The notes beneath the pieces were generated by a model, which worked only from the letters and a program-made list of their open reading frames with translations, did not search any database and was not told the DNA's origin. From NCBI GenBank assembly GCA_002345545.1, contig DDVW01000072.1, forward strand, positions 28,551 to 92,550: 64,000 nt of DNA. The letters run 5' to 3'. Shown here piece after piece: positions 1 through 9,825 of the stretch (position 1 is the stretch's first letter; the number at the start of each line of letters is the position of its first letter). A program made the translations under genes and the position numbers. The stretch is from Stenotrophomonas sp. UBA2302. GTDB lineage: Bacteria; Pseudomonadota; Gammaproteobacteria; Xanthomonadales; Xanthomonadaceae.

Positions 1-17
1 GCCCGGCACTGGCCGAC

Positions 18-878
18 TTACTCGATGTTCTGCACCTGCTCGCGGATCTGGTCGATCAGCACCTTCAGCTCCACCGCCGCATTGGAGGTACGGCTGTCCA
101 CCGACTTGGAACCCAGGGTGTTGGCTTCGCGATTGAACTCCTGCAGCAGGAAATCCAGACGGCGGCCGACCGGCTCCCGCTGCTTGAGCACGCGACGGAT
201 CTCGGTGATATGGCTGCCCAGCCGGTCCAGTTCCTCGTCCACATCGAGCTTCTGCAGCCACAGCACCAGTTCCTGCTCGGCACGGCCCGGATCGACCGGG
301 TGCGGCAGGTCGGCCAGCCGTGCGGCCAGCTTGGCCCGCTGCCCATCACGGATGGCCGGGATCAGCACATGCACGTCCCTGGCGATGCGTTCCACGCCAT
401 CCACGCGTTCACTGATGGCCTCAGCCAGCTTCTGCCCTTCCCGCTCCCGCGCCTGCACGAAACCGTCCAGCGTCTGCTCCAGCAGCGCCAGGGCCTCGGC
501 CTGCAATGCCGCCACATCGGCAGCCTCGGTACGCAGCACGCCCGGATACTGCAGCAGATCGGTGAAACCGACCTGCAGCAACGGGAAGCGCGGCTGCAGG
601 CGCTGCGCCAGCTCACCGAGCTGCTCGACCAGTGCCTCGTCGACCGCCAGCGAGGTGGCCGCCTCCGGCGCGCGCAGGCGCATCACCAGGTCCAGCTTGC
701 CGCGGCTGATCCGCGCCGACACGCGCTCGCGCAGCTGCGGCTCCAGCGCCCGCAGGTCTTCCGGCAGGCGCACGCCGACTTCAAGGAAGCGGTGGTTGAC
801 CGAGCGCAGTTCGCAACCCAGGGTGCCCCAGGGCGTTACCCGCTCACCACCGGCATAGGCGGTCATGCTCCGAATCAT
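18..878 (-). CDS. yicC: YicC family endoribonuclease
   Basis: The 286-residue product has the usual length of YicC (about 287 aa). It opens with the family signature MIRSMTAYA and ends with the conserved region around [20 protein letters not shown] near residues 258-277. YicC-family proteins are cytoplasmic RNases linked in E. coli to sRNA turnover together with PNPase. An in-frame ATG seven codons upstream exists, but MIRSMTAY is the conserved N-terminus, so the start at 878 was chosen. It is divergent from rph, another RNA-processing enzyme, with about 108 bp between the starts that must hold both promoters. The family assignment is firm; the physiological substrate here is inferred. Confidence 0.93.
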   Translation of the reverse strand: MIRSMTAYAGGERVTPWGTLGCELRSVNHRFLEVGVRLPEDLRALEPQLRERVSARISRGKLDLVMRLRAPEAATSLAVDEALVEQLGELAQRLQPRFPLLQVGFTDLLQYPGVLRTEAADVAALQAEALALLEQTLDGFVQAREREGQKLAEAISERVDGVERIARDVHVLIPAIRDGQRAKLAARLADLPHPVDPGRAEQELVLWLQKLDVDEELDRLGSHITEIRRVLKQREPVGRRLDFLLQEFNREANTLGSKSVDSRTSNAAVELKVLIDQIREQVQNIE

Positions 879-986
879 GTGTTTTCCGATGTGTCGCAAA
901 GGGCGAATGGTACCCTAGCCCGCCCCGGGCACCGGTGGCTTCACGCCTTCCGATGCCTATCGAAGCTCTTGCAATCCGGACTTTCC

Positions 987-1712
987 ATGACCTTTTCCCG
1001 TCCCAGCGGCCGCCAGGCCGATCAGCTGCGCACCGTCACCATCGAACGCGGCTTCACCCTCCATGCCGAAGGCTCGGTGCTGGTGAGCTTTGGTGGTACC
1101 CGTGTGCTGTGCACCGCCAGTATCGAGAACCGCGTGCCGGGCTTTCTGCGTGGCAAGGGCGAAGGCTGGGTGACCGCTGAATACGGCATGCTGCCGCGCT
1201 CCACCCACACCCGTTCCGACCGCGAGGCCGCGCGTGGCAAGCAGGGCGGGCGCACGCTGGAAATCCAGCGCCTGATCGGCCGCACCCTGCGCGCCTGCAT
1301 CGACCGCAACGTACTGGGCGAACGCACCATCACTCTGGACTGCGACGTACTGCAGGCCGACGGCGGCACCCGTACCGCCGCCATCACCGGCGCCTATGTG
1401 GCACTGGTGGATGCGGTGAACGTGCTGCTCAAGCGTGGCGAGATCAAGCGCAACCCGCTGTTCGGCTCGGTCGCCGCGGTGTCCGTCGGCATCTACAAGG
1501 GCGTGCCGGTACTGGACCTGGACTATGCCGAGGACAGCGACTGCGACACCGACATGAACGTGGTGATGAACGACGGCGGCGGCTTCATCGAGCTGCAGGG
1601 CACTGCCGAGGGCCACGCCTTCCGCCGCGACGAACTGGACGCGCTGCTGGCGCTGGCCGAGAAGGGCATCGGCGAACTGTTCGCCGCGCAGCAACAGGCG
1701 CTGTCGGCATGA
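987..1712 (+). CDS. rph: Ribonuclease PH
   Basis: The 241-aa product matches full-length RNase PH, the phosphorolytic 3'-to-5' exoribonuclease that trims tRNA precursors using inorganic phosphate. Visible motifs are the N-terminal [26 protein letters not shown] around residues 76-95 and the phosphate-binding ADGGTRTAA at about 124-132. The reading frame is open far upstream (to 210), but only the ATG at 987 gives the family N-terminus; the upstream extension is antisense to yicC. It is translationally coupled to rdgB through an ATGA overlap, and hemW follows after nine bases, suggesting an rph-rdgB-hemW operon. Confidence 0.97.
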   Translation: MTFSRPSGRQADQLRTVTIERGFTLHAEGSVLVSFGGTRVLCTASIENRVPGFLRGKGEGWVTAEYGMLPRSTHTRSDREAARGKQGGRTLEIQRLIGRTLRACIDRNVLGERTITLDCDVLQADGGTRTAAITGAYVALVDAVNVLLKRGEIKRNPLFGSVAAVSVGIYKGVPVLDLDYAEDSDCDTDMNVVMNDGGGFIELQGTAEGHAFRRDELDALLALAEKGIGELFAAQQQALSA

Positions 1713-2308
1713 AGCTGGTGCTGGCCAGCGGCAACGCCGGCAAGCTGGCGGAACTGCAGGCCATGCTGGCCGGGCTGCCGCTGCAGATCGTGCCGCAGCG
1801 CGAGCTGGGCGTCGGTGATGTGGCGGAAACCGGTTTGACCTTCGTCGAGAACGCGCTGATCAAGGCGCGCCACGCCTGCCAGCTCACCGGCCTGCCGGCG
1901 CTGGCCGACGACTCCGGGCTGATCGTCGATGCACTGGACGGCGCTCCGGGCCTGTACAGCGCGCGCTACGCCGGCAGTCCGACCGACGATGCCGCCAACA
2001 ACGCCAAGCTGCTCGATGCCTTGCGTGAGGTCCCCGCCGAACGCCGCAGCGCCCGCTTCCATGCGGTGATCGTGCTGCTGCGCCACACCAACGATCCGCA
2101 ACCGTTGATCTGCGAAGGCAGCTGGGAAGGCCGCATCATCGATACACCGCGCGGCAGCAACGGCTTCGGCTACAACCCTGTTTTCCTCGATGAGGCGCTG
2201 GGACTGACCGCCGCCGAGATGACGGCGGAGCAGAAGAACGGCCGCAGCCATCGTGCCAAGGCGCTGCAATTGCTGCTGCAGAAACTCTCCAGCCAGCTGG
2301 TACTCTGA
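1709..2308 (+). CDS. rdgB: Non-canonical purine NTP pyrophosphatase (RdgB/HAM1)
   Basis: This 199-aa protein belongs to the RdgB/HAM1 (ITPase) family, which hydrolyses dITP, XTP and ITP to monophosphates plus PPi and so keeps deaminated purines out of nucleic acids. The nucleotide-binding SGNAGK motif lies at residues 7-12, the catalytic acidic LADDSGL at about 66-72, and SHRAKAL sits near the C-terminus. The start codon overlaps the rph stop as ATGA, typical of coupled translation. Gene order with rph and hemW is common in gammaproteobacteria. Confidence 0.97.
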   Translation: MKLVLASGNAGKLAELQAMLAGLPLQIVPQRELGVGDVAETGLTFVENALIKARHACQLTGLPALADDSGLIVDALDGAPGLYSARYAGSPTDDAANNAKLLDALREVPAERRSARFHAVIVLLRHTNDPQPLICEGSWEGRIIDTPRGSNGFGYNPVFLDEALGLTAAEMTAEQKNGRSHRAKALQLLLQKLSSQLVL

Positions 2309-2317
2309 GCCTCATCC

Positions 2318-3529
2318 ATGTCCGCGCACTCCCACCTCCACGACGAGAACTGCGGCTGCGATGCGTCGCGCCCGGTGCAACTGGTGCCGCCGCCGCTGTC
2401 GCTGTACGTGCACCTGCCGTGGTGCGTGCGCAAATGCCCGTACTGCGATTTCAACTCGCATGCCGGCAAGGGCGCGCTGCCGTTCGACGCCTATATCGAT
2501 GCGCTGATCCGTGATCTGGACCAGGACCTGCCGCTGGTATGGGGCCGGGTGGTCAACAGCGTGTTCTTCGGCGGCGGTACGCCCAGCCTGTTCCCGCCCG
2601 AGGCGATCGACCGCTTCCTGCAGGCCGCCAGCGCACGGCTGCGCTTCGCGCCGAACCTGGAAGTGACGCTGGAGACCAACCCCGGCACCGCCGAGCACGG
2701 GCGTTTCGACCGCTACCGCGCCGCCGGCGTGAACCGCATCAGCTTCGGTATCCAGACCTTCAATGATGAGGCGCTCAAGCGTCTGGGCCGCATCCACGAC
2801 AGCGCCGAGGCCGAGCGCGCGGTCAAGCTGGCGCAGGACGCCGGCTACAGGAACTTCAATATCGACCTGATGTACGCGCTGCCGCAGCAGACGCTGGCGC
2901 AGGCCGAGCATGACCTGGAGCGCGCCTTCGCGCTGGAGCCGACGCACATCTCGCACTACCAGCTGACGCTGGAACCGAACACGGTGTTCTTCGCCAAACC
3001 GCCGCAGGGTATCCCTGACGAGGACAGCGCCTGGGACATCCAGGAACACTGCCAGGCGCTGCTTGCCGGACACGGTTACGGCCAGTACGAGGTCAGCGCC
3101 TATGCGCGCGACGGCTGGCAATGCCAGCACAACCTCAACTACTGGCGCTTCGGCGACTACCTGGGCATTGGCGCCGGCGCGCACGGCAAGATCAGCTCCG
3201 GCGCCGGGCAGCAGGTGCTGCGCCGCTGGAAGCACAAGCACCCGCAGACCTTCATGGACAGCGCCGGCAGCCCGGCCGGCATCGGCGGCGATGACGTGAT
3301 CAGCGCCGCGCGCCTGCCGTTCGAATACATGCTCAACCTGCTGCGCCTGCACGAAGGTTTCACCCTGCGCGATTTCGAGTCACGCACCGGGCTGGAGCGC
3401 AGCGTGCTGCAGCCGGCACTGGACACCGCAGTGGCGCGCGGCTGGCTGCGCATCGAGGCTGATCGCGCCATTCCCACCGAACTGGGGCGGCGCTTCACCA
3501 ATGACGTGGTGGAGCTGTTCCTGCCCTGA
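2318..3529 (+). CDS. hemW: HemW-like radical SAM heme chaperone
   Basis: The 403-aa protein carries the radical SAM cluster motif CVRKCPYC (C36, C40, C43) in the HemW-type context VHLPWC, followed by the GGGTPSLF motif. The length and C-terminal HemN-like domain fit HemW, which binds heme and delivers it to respiratory enzymes, rather than the true coproporphyrinogen dehydrogenase HemN, which is about 450 aa and has a different N-terminus. It is the third gene of the likely rph-rdgB-hemW operon. An additional Cys pair (NCGC, residues 11-14) lies ahead of the domain; its role is unknown. Confidence 0.92.
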   Translation: MSAHSHLHDENCGCDASRPVQLVPPPLSLYVHLPWCVRKCPYCDFNSHAGKGALPFDAYIDALIRDLDQDLPLVWGRVVNSVFFGGGTPSLFPPEAIDRFLQAASARLRFAPNLEVTLETNPGTAEHGRFDRYRAAGVNRISFGIQTFNDEALKRLGRIHDSAEAERAVKLAQDAGYRNFNIDLMYALPQQTLAQAEHDLERAFALEPTHISHYQLTLEPNTVFFAKPPQGIPDEDSAWDIQEHCQALLAGHGYGQYEVSAYARDGWQCQHNLNYWRFGDYLGIGAGAHGKISSGAGQQVLRRWKHKHPQTFMDSAGSPAGIGGDDVISAARLPFEYMLNLLRLHEGFTLRDFESRTGLERSVLQPALDTAVARGWLRIEADRAIPTELGRRFTNDVVELFLP

Positions 3530-3606
3530 GCAGCACCTGAAAGTGGCTACATCGTCACTAAAATGGTAGAAAACGTCCCAGCACAGGGGCGCGGAACGTA
3601 CATCGG

Positions 3607-6000
3607 ATGTCAGGGAACGCATCAACCACATCCAGCCACACGCTGGCTCGGATCGCCGGCGCTTCGCTGCCGCCACGGGTACGGCTGCTGCTGGAGCAGC
3701 TCCACGCACTGGCCGTGGAAGTACTGGAACAGCCGCTGAAGCTGACCATGGTCGGGATCGACCGCGAGCTGTTCCAGCAGGCCGAGAAGGCACGCAACAG
3801 CCAGGTCCAGTCCGACATCTACGCGCAGATGCGCGAGTTGCGCGACCACAGCAACCGGTTTCCGGCACTGTTTTTCGATGCGCTGGAACAGCAGCTGGTC
3901 GAGTTCAAGGATATCCGCCACAGCACGGTCGCCGAGACAAAAAGCACCTCGTTCAAGACCATGACGCTGGTCGAAGACACCGATATCGACCGCGACATCG
4001 TCCTGCATGAAATAGCGCGGCGCGAGAGCAACCGCGCGACCAGCCCGCTGCAGCTTCTGGGCCAGCGCTTCGGCGTGCTGGGCGCGCAGCCGGCGGTCGA
4101 GGCCGAGCGCCTGCCGATCGGCCCCTACGCACTGTGCCGGATCGTGCGTGACTGCGGCGAACAGATGCAGCTGAATCTGGAAACCCAGCTGCAGCTCTAC
4201 CAGGTGTTCGAACGCCAGGTGATGGAGCGCCATACCGAACTGATCGACCGCGCCAACAACCTGCTGGCGCGCGAAGGCGTGCTGCCCGGGCTGGTCTACC
4301 GGCCCTATCTGGTGCGCCCCTCCGCGCCACGTGGCAGTGGCCAGACCACACCGCCAGGCACCACCCCGTCGCATGCCTCCCGGGCCGGTGCGGTGGCAGG
4401 CAACAAGCCGTTGACCAGTTGGCAGGGGCAGATGCCTGCCGCCTCGTGGACCCAGTTCCCCGGGATGGCCGCAGACACGGCCGCCGCCAGCTTCGCACCG
4501 CCCCCGGCCGGCACCACAGCCACAGGCCCTGCGCCCGCTTCTGCCACCGCCATGTCGGCGCTGCACAGCCTGCTGGGCGCAGCCCGCCATGCGCAGATGC
4601 CGGGCATCGCTGCGGCCGCCAACGGACAGGCAGGTACGCCGGCACCGTCGACATCCGCCCATGCCCCGCCTGCACAGCCAGTCCCCAGCCAGGCGGTGAT
4701 GGACGTGCTGGGACGGCTGCAGGTGCAGGCCGCCTCTCCCGGCGCCCGCCGCAGCATCGGTGACATCCATACCGCACTGCTGGGTCAGATCAAGGCCGAG
4801 CATGGCCCCGCCGCCTCGCTCGCCCCGCAGGATGCCGACACGCTGGACCTGCTCGGCATGCTCTATGCGCAGATCCAGCGTGAAGTCCGCAGCGAAGGAC
4901 CTGCCGCCGAGCTGCTGACCCAATTGCAGGTGCCGGTGGCACGCGCGGCGATCCACGACGAAGCCTTCTTCATCCGCGACCAGCATCCGGCGCGCGAGCT
5001 GCTCAACGCCGTGGCCGAATCCGGTGCCACCTGGCTCAGCGATGACGAAGGCGATCCGGTACTGCTGCAGAAGCTCGGCGAAGCCGTCAGCCAGGTCGTC
5101 ACCGACTATGACGGCGACGAAGGAGTATTTTCCGAAGCCAACCAGCGCATCCAGTCCCACCTGCGCGCGGCCGCCCGCAAAGCCGAGGTGACCGAACGCC
5201 GGCACGTGGAGGCGGCGCGCGGCAAGGAACGCCTGCAGGCCGCCAGGCAATTGGCCAGCTTCACCATCGACCGGCTGTGCACCACTTCGGCGCCCCCGAA
5301 ATTCGTCCAGACCCTGTTGCGTGAGGCCTGGGCCGACGTACTGACCCTGACCCTGCTGCGCCAGGGCGAGGAGTCGGCCGAGTGGCAACAGCTGCAGGCC
5401 ACCAGCGCGCGCATCAGCGAAACCACCTGCGCACCGGCAGGCACCGACGCCGACGCCGCGCTGGGCAGCCAGGTCGAAACCTCGCTGCTGCAGGTCGGCT
5501 ACCACCAGGACGAGGCCGCGGCGATTGCCCGTCGCCTGTCCACCCCCGGTGGCAACGACGACATCACCTCCCGTACCGAGCTCACCGCCAAGCTGAAGGC
5601 GCGCGCGCGGCTGGGCGAAGGCAACGAGCAGGAAGAGGACGTCGCCACCGGTCACAAGCCGCCGCCCGAGCGTTCCGCCGAGGAGGAGGCCTGTTACCGC
5701 CAGTTGCGCACCCTGCCGTTCGGCACCTGGTTCGAGTTCGTCACCAACCAGCAGGGCAACTCGCAGCGCAAGCGCCTGTCCTGGTACAGCCTGATCACCG
5801 ACAACGCCCTGTTCGTCAATCAGCGTGGGCAGAAAGTGGCCGAGCATTCGCTCGACGCGCTGTCCCGGCTGATGGCCAGGAAGCAGTTGCGCATCGTCAC
5901 CGAGGACCATGGCCGGCTGATCGACCGCGCCTGGCAGGCCACCCTGCGCACCCTGCGCTCACTTGCCGGCAGCAAACGCGCCGATCCGGAATCCGCATGA
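3607..6000 (+). CDS. DUF1631 family protein
   Basis: This 797-aa cytoplasmic protein matches the DUF1631 family, large proteins of proteobacteria with no established enzymatic activity and sometimes misnamed thymidine phosphorylase. The N-terminal third (about 1-230) and C-terminal half (about 380-797) look folded and helical. A linker at roughly 235-370 is rich in Ala, Pro, Thr, Gly and Ser and probably disordered. No membrane segment or signal peptide is seen. Its TGA overlaps the ATG of the following PilZ gene, so the two are translationally coupled. Pairing with a PilZ protein suggests a role in cyclic-di-GMP-controlled surface behaviour, but that is inference. Confidence 0.88.
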   Translation: MSGNASTTSSHTLARIAGASLPPRVRLLLEQLHALAVEVLEQPLKLTMVGIDRELFQQAEKARNSQVQSDIYAQMRELRDHSNRFPALFFDALEQQLVEFKDIRHSTVAETKSTSFKTMTLVEDTDIDRDIVLHEIARRESNRATSPLQLLGQRFGVLGAQPAVEAERLPIGPYALCRIVRDCGEQMQLNLETQLQLYQVFERQVMERHTELIDRANNLLAREGVLPGLVYRPYLVRPSAPRGSGQTTPPGTTPSHASRAGAVAGNKPLTSWQGQMPAASWTQFPGMAADTAAASFAPPPAGTTATGPAPASATAMSALHSLLGAARHAQMPGIAAAANGQAGTPAPSTSAHAPPAQPVPSQAVMDVLGRLQVQAASPGARRSIGDIHTALLGQIKAEHGPAASLAPQDADTLDLLGMLYAQIQREVRSEGPAAELLTQLQVPVARAAIHDEAFFIRDQHPARELLNAVAESGATWLSDDEGDPVLLQKLGEAVSQVVTDYDGDEGVFSEANQRIQSHLRAAARKAEVTERRHVEAARGKERLQAARQLASFTIDRLCTTSAPPKFVQTLLREAWADVLTLTLLRQGEESAEWQQLQATSARISETTCAPAGTDADAALGSQVETSLLQVGYHQDEAAAIARRLSTPGGNDDITSRTELTAKLKARARLGEGNEQEEDVATGHKPPPERSAEEEACYRQLRTLPFGTWFEFVTNQQGNSQRKRLSWYSLITDNALFVNQRGQKVAEHSLDALSRLMARKQLRIVTEDHGRLIDRAWQATLRTLRSLAGSKRADPESA

Positions 6001-6344
6001 TCACCGACACCCGCCGCGCACCGCGCCTGCAGGCTCCGGCCCTGATCCCCGTGACCGACCAGATGACCGGCAAGGTGATCGGCCGGCTCAGCAATGTTTC
6101 CGGCACCGGCATGCTGCTGATCGTGTCCGAACCACTGGTGGAGGACGCGCTGTACCAGCTGCAGTTCCCGATTCCCGATGGACATGGCAGCCAGGTCGAT
6201 ATCGATGTCGGCGTGCACCTGCTGTGGCGGGACCCGGCCAGCGCACCGGAACAGTCCTGGGCCGGCTTCCGCTTCCTGACCCTGTCCAAGGAGCACCGCG
6301 AACAGCTGGAACACTGGATCGACAGCAATCTTCCTGCAGCCTGA
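5997..6344 (+). CDS. PilZ domain protein (cyclic-di-GMP receptor)
   Basis: This 115-aa single-domain protein shows both halves of the c-di-GMP-binding signature: RxxxR as RRAPR at residues 6-10 and [DN]xSxxG as NVSGTG at residues 33-38. It should therefore bind the messenger, unlike the degenerate PilZ proteins of the type IV pilus. The start at 5997 was chosen because it overlaps the DUF1631 stop (ATGA) and places RxxxR at the expected N-terminal position. The long open frame upstream is a shadow of DUF1631. Output partner unknown; the coupled DUF1631 protein is the obvious candidate. Confidence 0.92.
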   Translation: MITDTRRAPRLQAPALIPVTDQMTGKVIGRLSNVSGTGMLLIVSEPLVEDALYQLQFPIPDGHGSQVDIDVGVHLLWRDPASAPEQSWAGFRFLTLSKEHREQLEHWIDSNLPAA

Positions 6345-6426
6345 GTGCCGGAAACGGCACAGCGGCACGAAGCACTTTGCGGCAGAATCGGAACCTGCAT
6401 TCCGTACCGAAAAGCGAGCCACCACC

Positions 6427-7755
6427 ATGAGCCAGAACGATCCGGGCGCCCTGTATTCCCAGCATCTGGGCGAGATGATCCGCCGTGCCGACACCGCGCT
6501 TGCACGCGCCGGTTTCGACCACCTGGTGGTTCCCAGCGGCACCCTGCACTACCAGGTGTTCGACGACCGCGACTATCCTTACGCGGTCAACCCGCAGTTC
6601 AAGACCTGGCTGCCGCTGACCCGGCTGCCCTACAGCTGGCTGATCCACACGCCGGGCAAACGTCCGACGCTGGTGTTCTACCAGCCCTTCGACTACTGGC
6701 ACGTGGTCCCGGGCGCCCCCAGCGGCTGGTGGGTGGAGCACTTCGACATCCACATCATCCGCAAGCCGGAAGAAGCGCTGGCACTGCTGCCGGCCGACCC
6801 CAGCCGATGCGCCATCCTCGGTGAACCGCAGAGCACGCTGGGCGGTTTTGCGCCGAACAACCCGCCGGTGGTGATCAACCACCTGGAATGGCATCGCGGC
6901 TGCAAGACACCGTATGAAATCGCGCTGATGCGCCAGGCACAGGTACACGCGGTGCGTGGCCACCGTGCCGCCGAAGCCGCGTTCCGCGCCGGCGCCAGCG
7001 AGTTCGAGATCCACATGGCGTACTGCAGCGCCGTCGGCCAGGACGCCAACGAACTGCCCTACGGCAACATCATCGCGCTCAACGAACACGCCGCGGTGCT
7101 GCACTACACCGAACTGGGCCGCAACGCGCCGCAACCGTCGCGCAGCTTCCTGATCGACGCCGGCGCCTCGGCCCATGGCTATGCCAGCGACATCACCCGC
7201 ACCTATGCCGCCGCCGGCCATGACGAATTCCAGGCGCTGGTCGATGCGGTGGATGCGGCACAGATCCGGATGTGCCAGGCGGTACGTGCCGGCTTCGACT
7301 ACAGGCAGCTGCATGTGGATGCGCACCTGTCGCTGATGGGTATCCTCAAGGACTTCGGCGTCATCAACGTCTCGCCGGAAACGGCACTGGCCACCGGCGT
7401 CAGCGCGGCGTTCTTCCCGCACGGCATCGGCCACCTGATCGGCGCCCAGGTGCACGACGTGGCCGGCTTCGCCGCCAGCGAGAATGGTGGCCGCATCGAG
7501 CGCCCGGACGGCCATCCCTACCTGCGCCTGACCCGCGTGCTGGAACCGGGCATGACCGTGACCATCGAGCCGGGCCTGTACTTCATCGACATGCTGCTGG
7601 ATGCAGTGAAGCAGGCCGGCAATGCCGCCAGCATCAACTGGGAGCGCGTGGATTTCTTCCGTCCCTACGGTGGCATCCGCATCGAGGATGAGGTGCTGTG
7701 CACCGACGGCGAGGCCGACAATCTCACCCGCCCGGTGTTCGCCGCGGCCGGCTGA
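6427..7755 (+). CDS. pepQ: Xaa-Pro dipeptidase (PepQ)
   Basis: The 442-aa enzyme matches PepQ (E. coli 443 aa), a dimetal pita-bread-fold dipeptidase that cleaves Xaa-Pro dipeptides and also some organophosphates. Metal ligands are visible as D244 and D255 in LIDAGASAHGYASDIT, a His in FFPHGIGH near 332-336, and Glu residues in TIEPGLYF and in GGIRIEDEVL near the C-terminus. It is convergent with pepP across a shared strong hairpin. The pairing of the cytosolic proline dipeptidase with aminopeptidase P would complete degradation of proline-containing peptides. Confidence 0.95.
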   Translation: MSQNDPGALYSQHLGEMIRRADTALARAGFDHLVVPSGTLHYQVFDDRDYPYAVNPQFKTWLPLTRLPYSWLIHTPGKRPTLVFYQPFDYWHVVPGAPSGWWVEHFDIHIIRKPEEALALLPADPSRCAILGEPQSTLGGFAPNNPPVVINHLEWHRGCKTPYEIALMRQAQVHAVRGHRAAEAAFRAGASEFEIHMAYCSAVGQDANELPYGNIIALNEHAAVLHYTELGRNAPQPSRSFLIDAGASAHGYASDITRTYAAAGHDEFQALVDAVDAAQIRMCQAVRAGFDYRQLHVDAHLSLMGILKDFGVINVSPETALATGVSAAFFPHGIGHLIGAQVHDVAGFAASENGGRIERPDGHPYLRLTRVLEPGMTVTIEPGLYFIDMLLDAVKQAGNAASINWERVDFFRPYGGIRIEDEVLCTDGEADNLTRPVFAAAG

Positions 7756-7776
7756 TCCGGACCGGACCCCAGACAG

Positions 7777-7810
7777 GAAAAGGGCGCCAATCGGCGCCCT
7801 TTTTTGTTTT
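7777..7810. terminator. Bidirectional rho-independent terminator between pepQ and pepP
   Basis: A perfect GC-rich stem (AAAAGGGCGCC / GGCGCCCTTTT) with a short AT loop is flanked by A residues on the left and a T run on the right. It therefore works in both directions for the two convergent peptidase genes. Confidence 0.92.
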
Positions 7811-7817
7811 CCGGCAC

Positions 7818-9143
7818 TCAGCGTGCCGCCATGAATGCCTCGATTTCCTCGGCACTGCGCTCCAGCGCGCCGGTCAGCACCCGGTGACCGTCTCCGGTGA
7901 TCAGCACATCGTCCTCGATACGGATGCCGATGCCACGCCAGCGCGGCTCCACGCTGCGGTCGTCGCTGCCGATATACAGCCCGGGCTCGATGGTGAACAC
8001 CATGCCCGGTTCCAGCAGCCGCGACTCGCCGGCCACGCGGTAATCCCCCACGTCGTGCACATCCAGGCCCAGCCAATGACCGGTCTTGTGCGGGTAGAAG
8101 CGCTGGTAGTGGCGCTCGATGAGGTTCTCTTCCAGATCGCCCTTCAGCAGTCCCAGCCGCAGCAGGCCCTCGGTCAGCACCTCGACCGCTGCCAGATGCC
8201 CCTCCTCGTAGGCGATGCCCGGCCGCGCCTGCTCCAGCGCAGCAGCCTGCGCGGCCAGCACCAGGTCGTGCAGCGCGCGCTGCTCGGTGCTGAAGCGCCC
8301 GTTGACCGGAAAGGTGCGGGTGATGTCGCTGGCATAGCCGCGGTACTCGGCCGCGGCATCGATCAGCACCAGCTCGCCGTCGCCACTGCGGCGGTTGTTG
8401 TCGCGGTAATGCAGCACACAGGCGTTGCTGCCGGTGCCGACGATGCTGTTGTACGCCGGGCAGGCGTCATGCGCGCGGAACTCGCGTTCCAGCTCGGCCT
8501 GCAACTCGTATTCGTGGATGCCCGCACGCGCCGCGCGCATCGCCGCGCGATGGCCGCGCACACTGATGTCGGCGGCAACCTGCATCAGGGCGATCTCGTC
8601 GGCCGACTTGAACAGCCGCTGCTCGTGCAGCAGGTGGCCCAGCTCGAGGAACTCGTGCGGCGGCTGCGCGCCGTGACGCACCTGCGAACGCACCCGGTTG
8701 ACCCAGCCGATCAGCTTCAGGTCGAAGTCGGCATCGCGGCCGAAGTGGTAGTACACCCGCGAACGGCCTTCCAGCAGACCCGGCAGGATCTCGTCCAGGT
8801 CCTCGATCGGATAGGCGTCGTCCATGCCGTAGCGCGCCACCGCACCTTCCTGGCCCTCGCGCGGACCATCCCAGGCTTCGCGCTCGGGATCGCGTTCGCG
8901 GCAGAACAGGATGACCTCGCCATGCTTGCGGCCCGGAATCAGCACCAGCACCGCTTCCGGCTCCTGGAAGCCGGACAGGTACCAGAAATCCGAATCCTGC
9001 CGGTAGGGATGGAACGTGTCGTGGCTGCGCACCCGTTCCGGCGCGGCCGGCAGGATCAGGATCGCGTCATCGCCCGCACCCTCCATCAACTGGCGGCGAC
9101 GGCGGGCATATTCGGCAGGGGTGATGCCGGACAGTCGCTTCAT
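7818..9143 (-). CDS. pepP: Xaa-Pro aminopeptidase (aminopeptidase P)
   Basis: The 441-aa product matches PepP (E. coli 441 aa), a manganese aminopeptidase that removes the residue preceding an N-terminal proline. An N-terminal creatinase-like domain (about 1-170) starts with the typical TPAEYARRRRQLM. The catalytic domain shows VLIDAAAEYRGYASDITRTF (two Asp ligands), HKTGHWLGLDVHD (His ligand) and TIEPGLY and IRIEDDVL (Glu ligands). It lies ten bases downstream of ygfB on the same strand, matching the ygfB-pepP order of E. coli. Confidence 0.96.
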   Translation of the reverse strand: MKRLSGITPAEYARRRRQLMEGAGDDAILILPAAPERVRSHDTFHPYRQDSDFWYLSGFQEPEAVLVLIPGRKHGEVILFCRERDPEREAWDGPREGQEGAVARYGMDDAYPIEDLDEILPGLLEGRSRVYYHFGRDADFDLKLIGWVNRVRSQVRHGAQPPHEFLELGHLLHEQRLFKSADEIALMQVAADISVRGHRAAMRAARAGIHEYELQAELEREFRAHDACPAYNSIVGTGSNACVLHYRDNNRRSGDGELVLIDAAAEYRGYASDITRTFPVNGRFSTEQRALHDLVLAAQAAALEQARPGIAYEEGHLAAVEVLTEGLLRLGLLKGDLEENLIERHYQRFYPHKTGHWLGLDVHDVGDYRVAGESRLLEPGMVFTIEPGLYIGSDDRSVEPRWRGIGIRIEDDVLITGDGHRVLTGALERSAEEIEAFMAAR

Positions 9144-9152
9144 GCGCAGACC

Positions 9153-9698
9153 TCAGTTCAGCCGCTGGCGGTGGCGCGAGCCCATCACGCAATCGCCATG
9201 CAGCAGCAACACCGCCACCCGCACGAATTCCTCGATCTCCGCCAGCGCATCCTCGTCCTCGTCACCGCTGTCGAACTCGTCACTGGACGCCTGCGCCAGG
9301 CGCGCCAGGTCCTGCAACGCCTCCTCGCCCTCCTCGCTCAGCAGCGGACGCTTGCCCGACGCCAGGCCGAAGCCGCCCAGGAACGCACGGCACCAGTCGA
9401 ACAGCGCATCGGTGCGCGCCTGCAGCGGGGCGGCCGGATCGGCCAGCACCAGCTCGAAAGCGAAGTCACGGTCTTCCAGCTGCGCCACCGTCGCCAGCCG
9501 CAGCTGGTCCAGCACGCTGTCCGGTTCGGGGACCGGCAGATTGTCATCGGCCAGCACCTTGGCCGGCCACTGCTGCAGATCCGCGCCACCGGCCGCCAGC
9601 CAGCCACACAGTCCACCATGCAGTTCGGCGGGTGTGGCGCCCAGGTCCAGGCTCTGGCTGGCGTTGAGGATGTCGTCGACGGCGGGAAGTTCGGTCAT
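9153..9698 (-). CDS. ygfB: YgfB/YecA (UPF0149) family protein
   Basis: The 181-aa acidic protein resembles UPF0149 YgfB, a small helical protein. The N-terminal half contains the typical pattern of a Glu-Leu-His-Gly stretch (AELHGGLCGWL, about 24-34). The C-terminus carries an acidic segment (DEFDSGDEDEDALAEIEEF) followed by RVAVLLLHGD. The reading frame is open well upstream through the zapA/6S region, but the ATG at 9698 gives the normal family length. Context (next to pepP, divergent from zapA) is the same as in E. coli. In Pseudomonas aeruginosa YgfB affects antibiotic-resistance gene regulation; nothing here shows whether that holds. Confidence 0.9.
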   Translation of the reverse strand: MTELPAVDDILNASQSLDLGATPAELHGGLCGWLAAGGADLQQWPAKVLADDNLPVPEPDSVLDQLRLATVAQLEDRDFAFELVLADPAAPLQARTDALFDWCRAFLGGFGLASGKRPLLSEEGEEALQDLARLAQASSDEFDSGDEDEDALAEIEEFVRVAVLLLHGDCVMGSRHRQRLN

Positions 9699-9825
9699 GT
9701 CACGGCTCTGTAAAACGGATGGGGCCGCGCCGCATCGACTGCGGTGGCGGCGGCGCGACAGTGTATCAATCGCAACCGCACGTCCGTCTTGACCACCCCT
9801 TGCCCGCATGCCTATCGTGCAAGCC

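Noticed and set aside
3622..5910. 762-aa open frame antisense to the DUF1631 gene
   Set aside because: High-GC codon bias opens the opposite frame. The translation is low in complexity with no motif, and the plus-strand gene is well supported.
7698..9713. 671-aa plus-strand open frame across pepP and ygfB
   Set aside because: It is antisense to two recognisable genes, runs through a terminator and has no domain.
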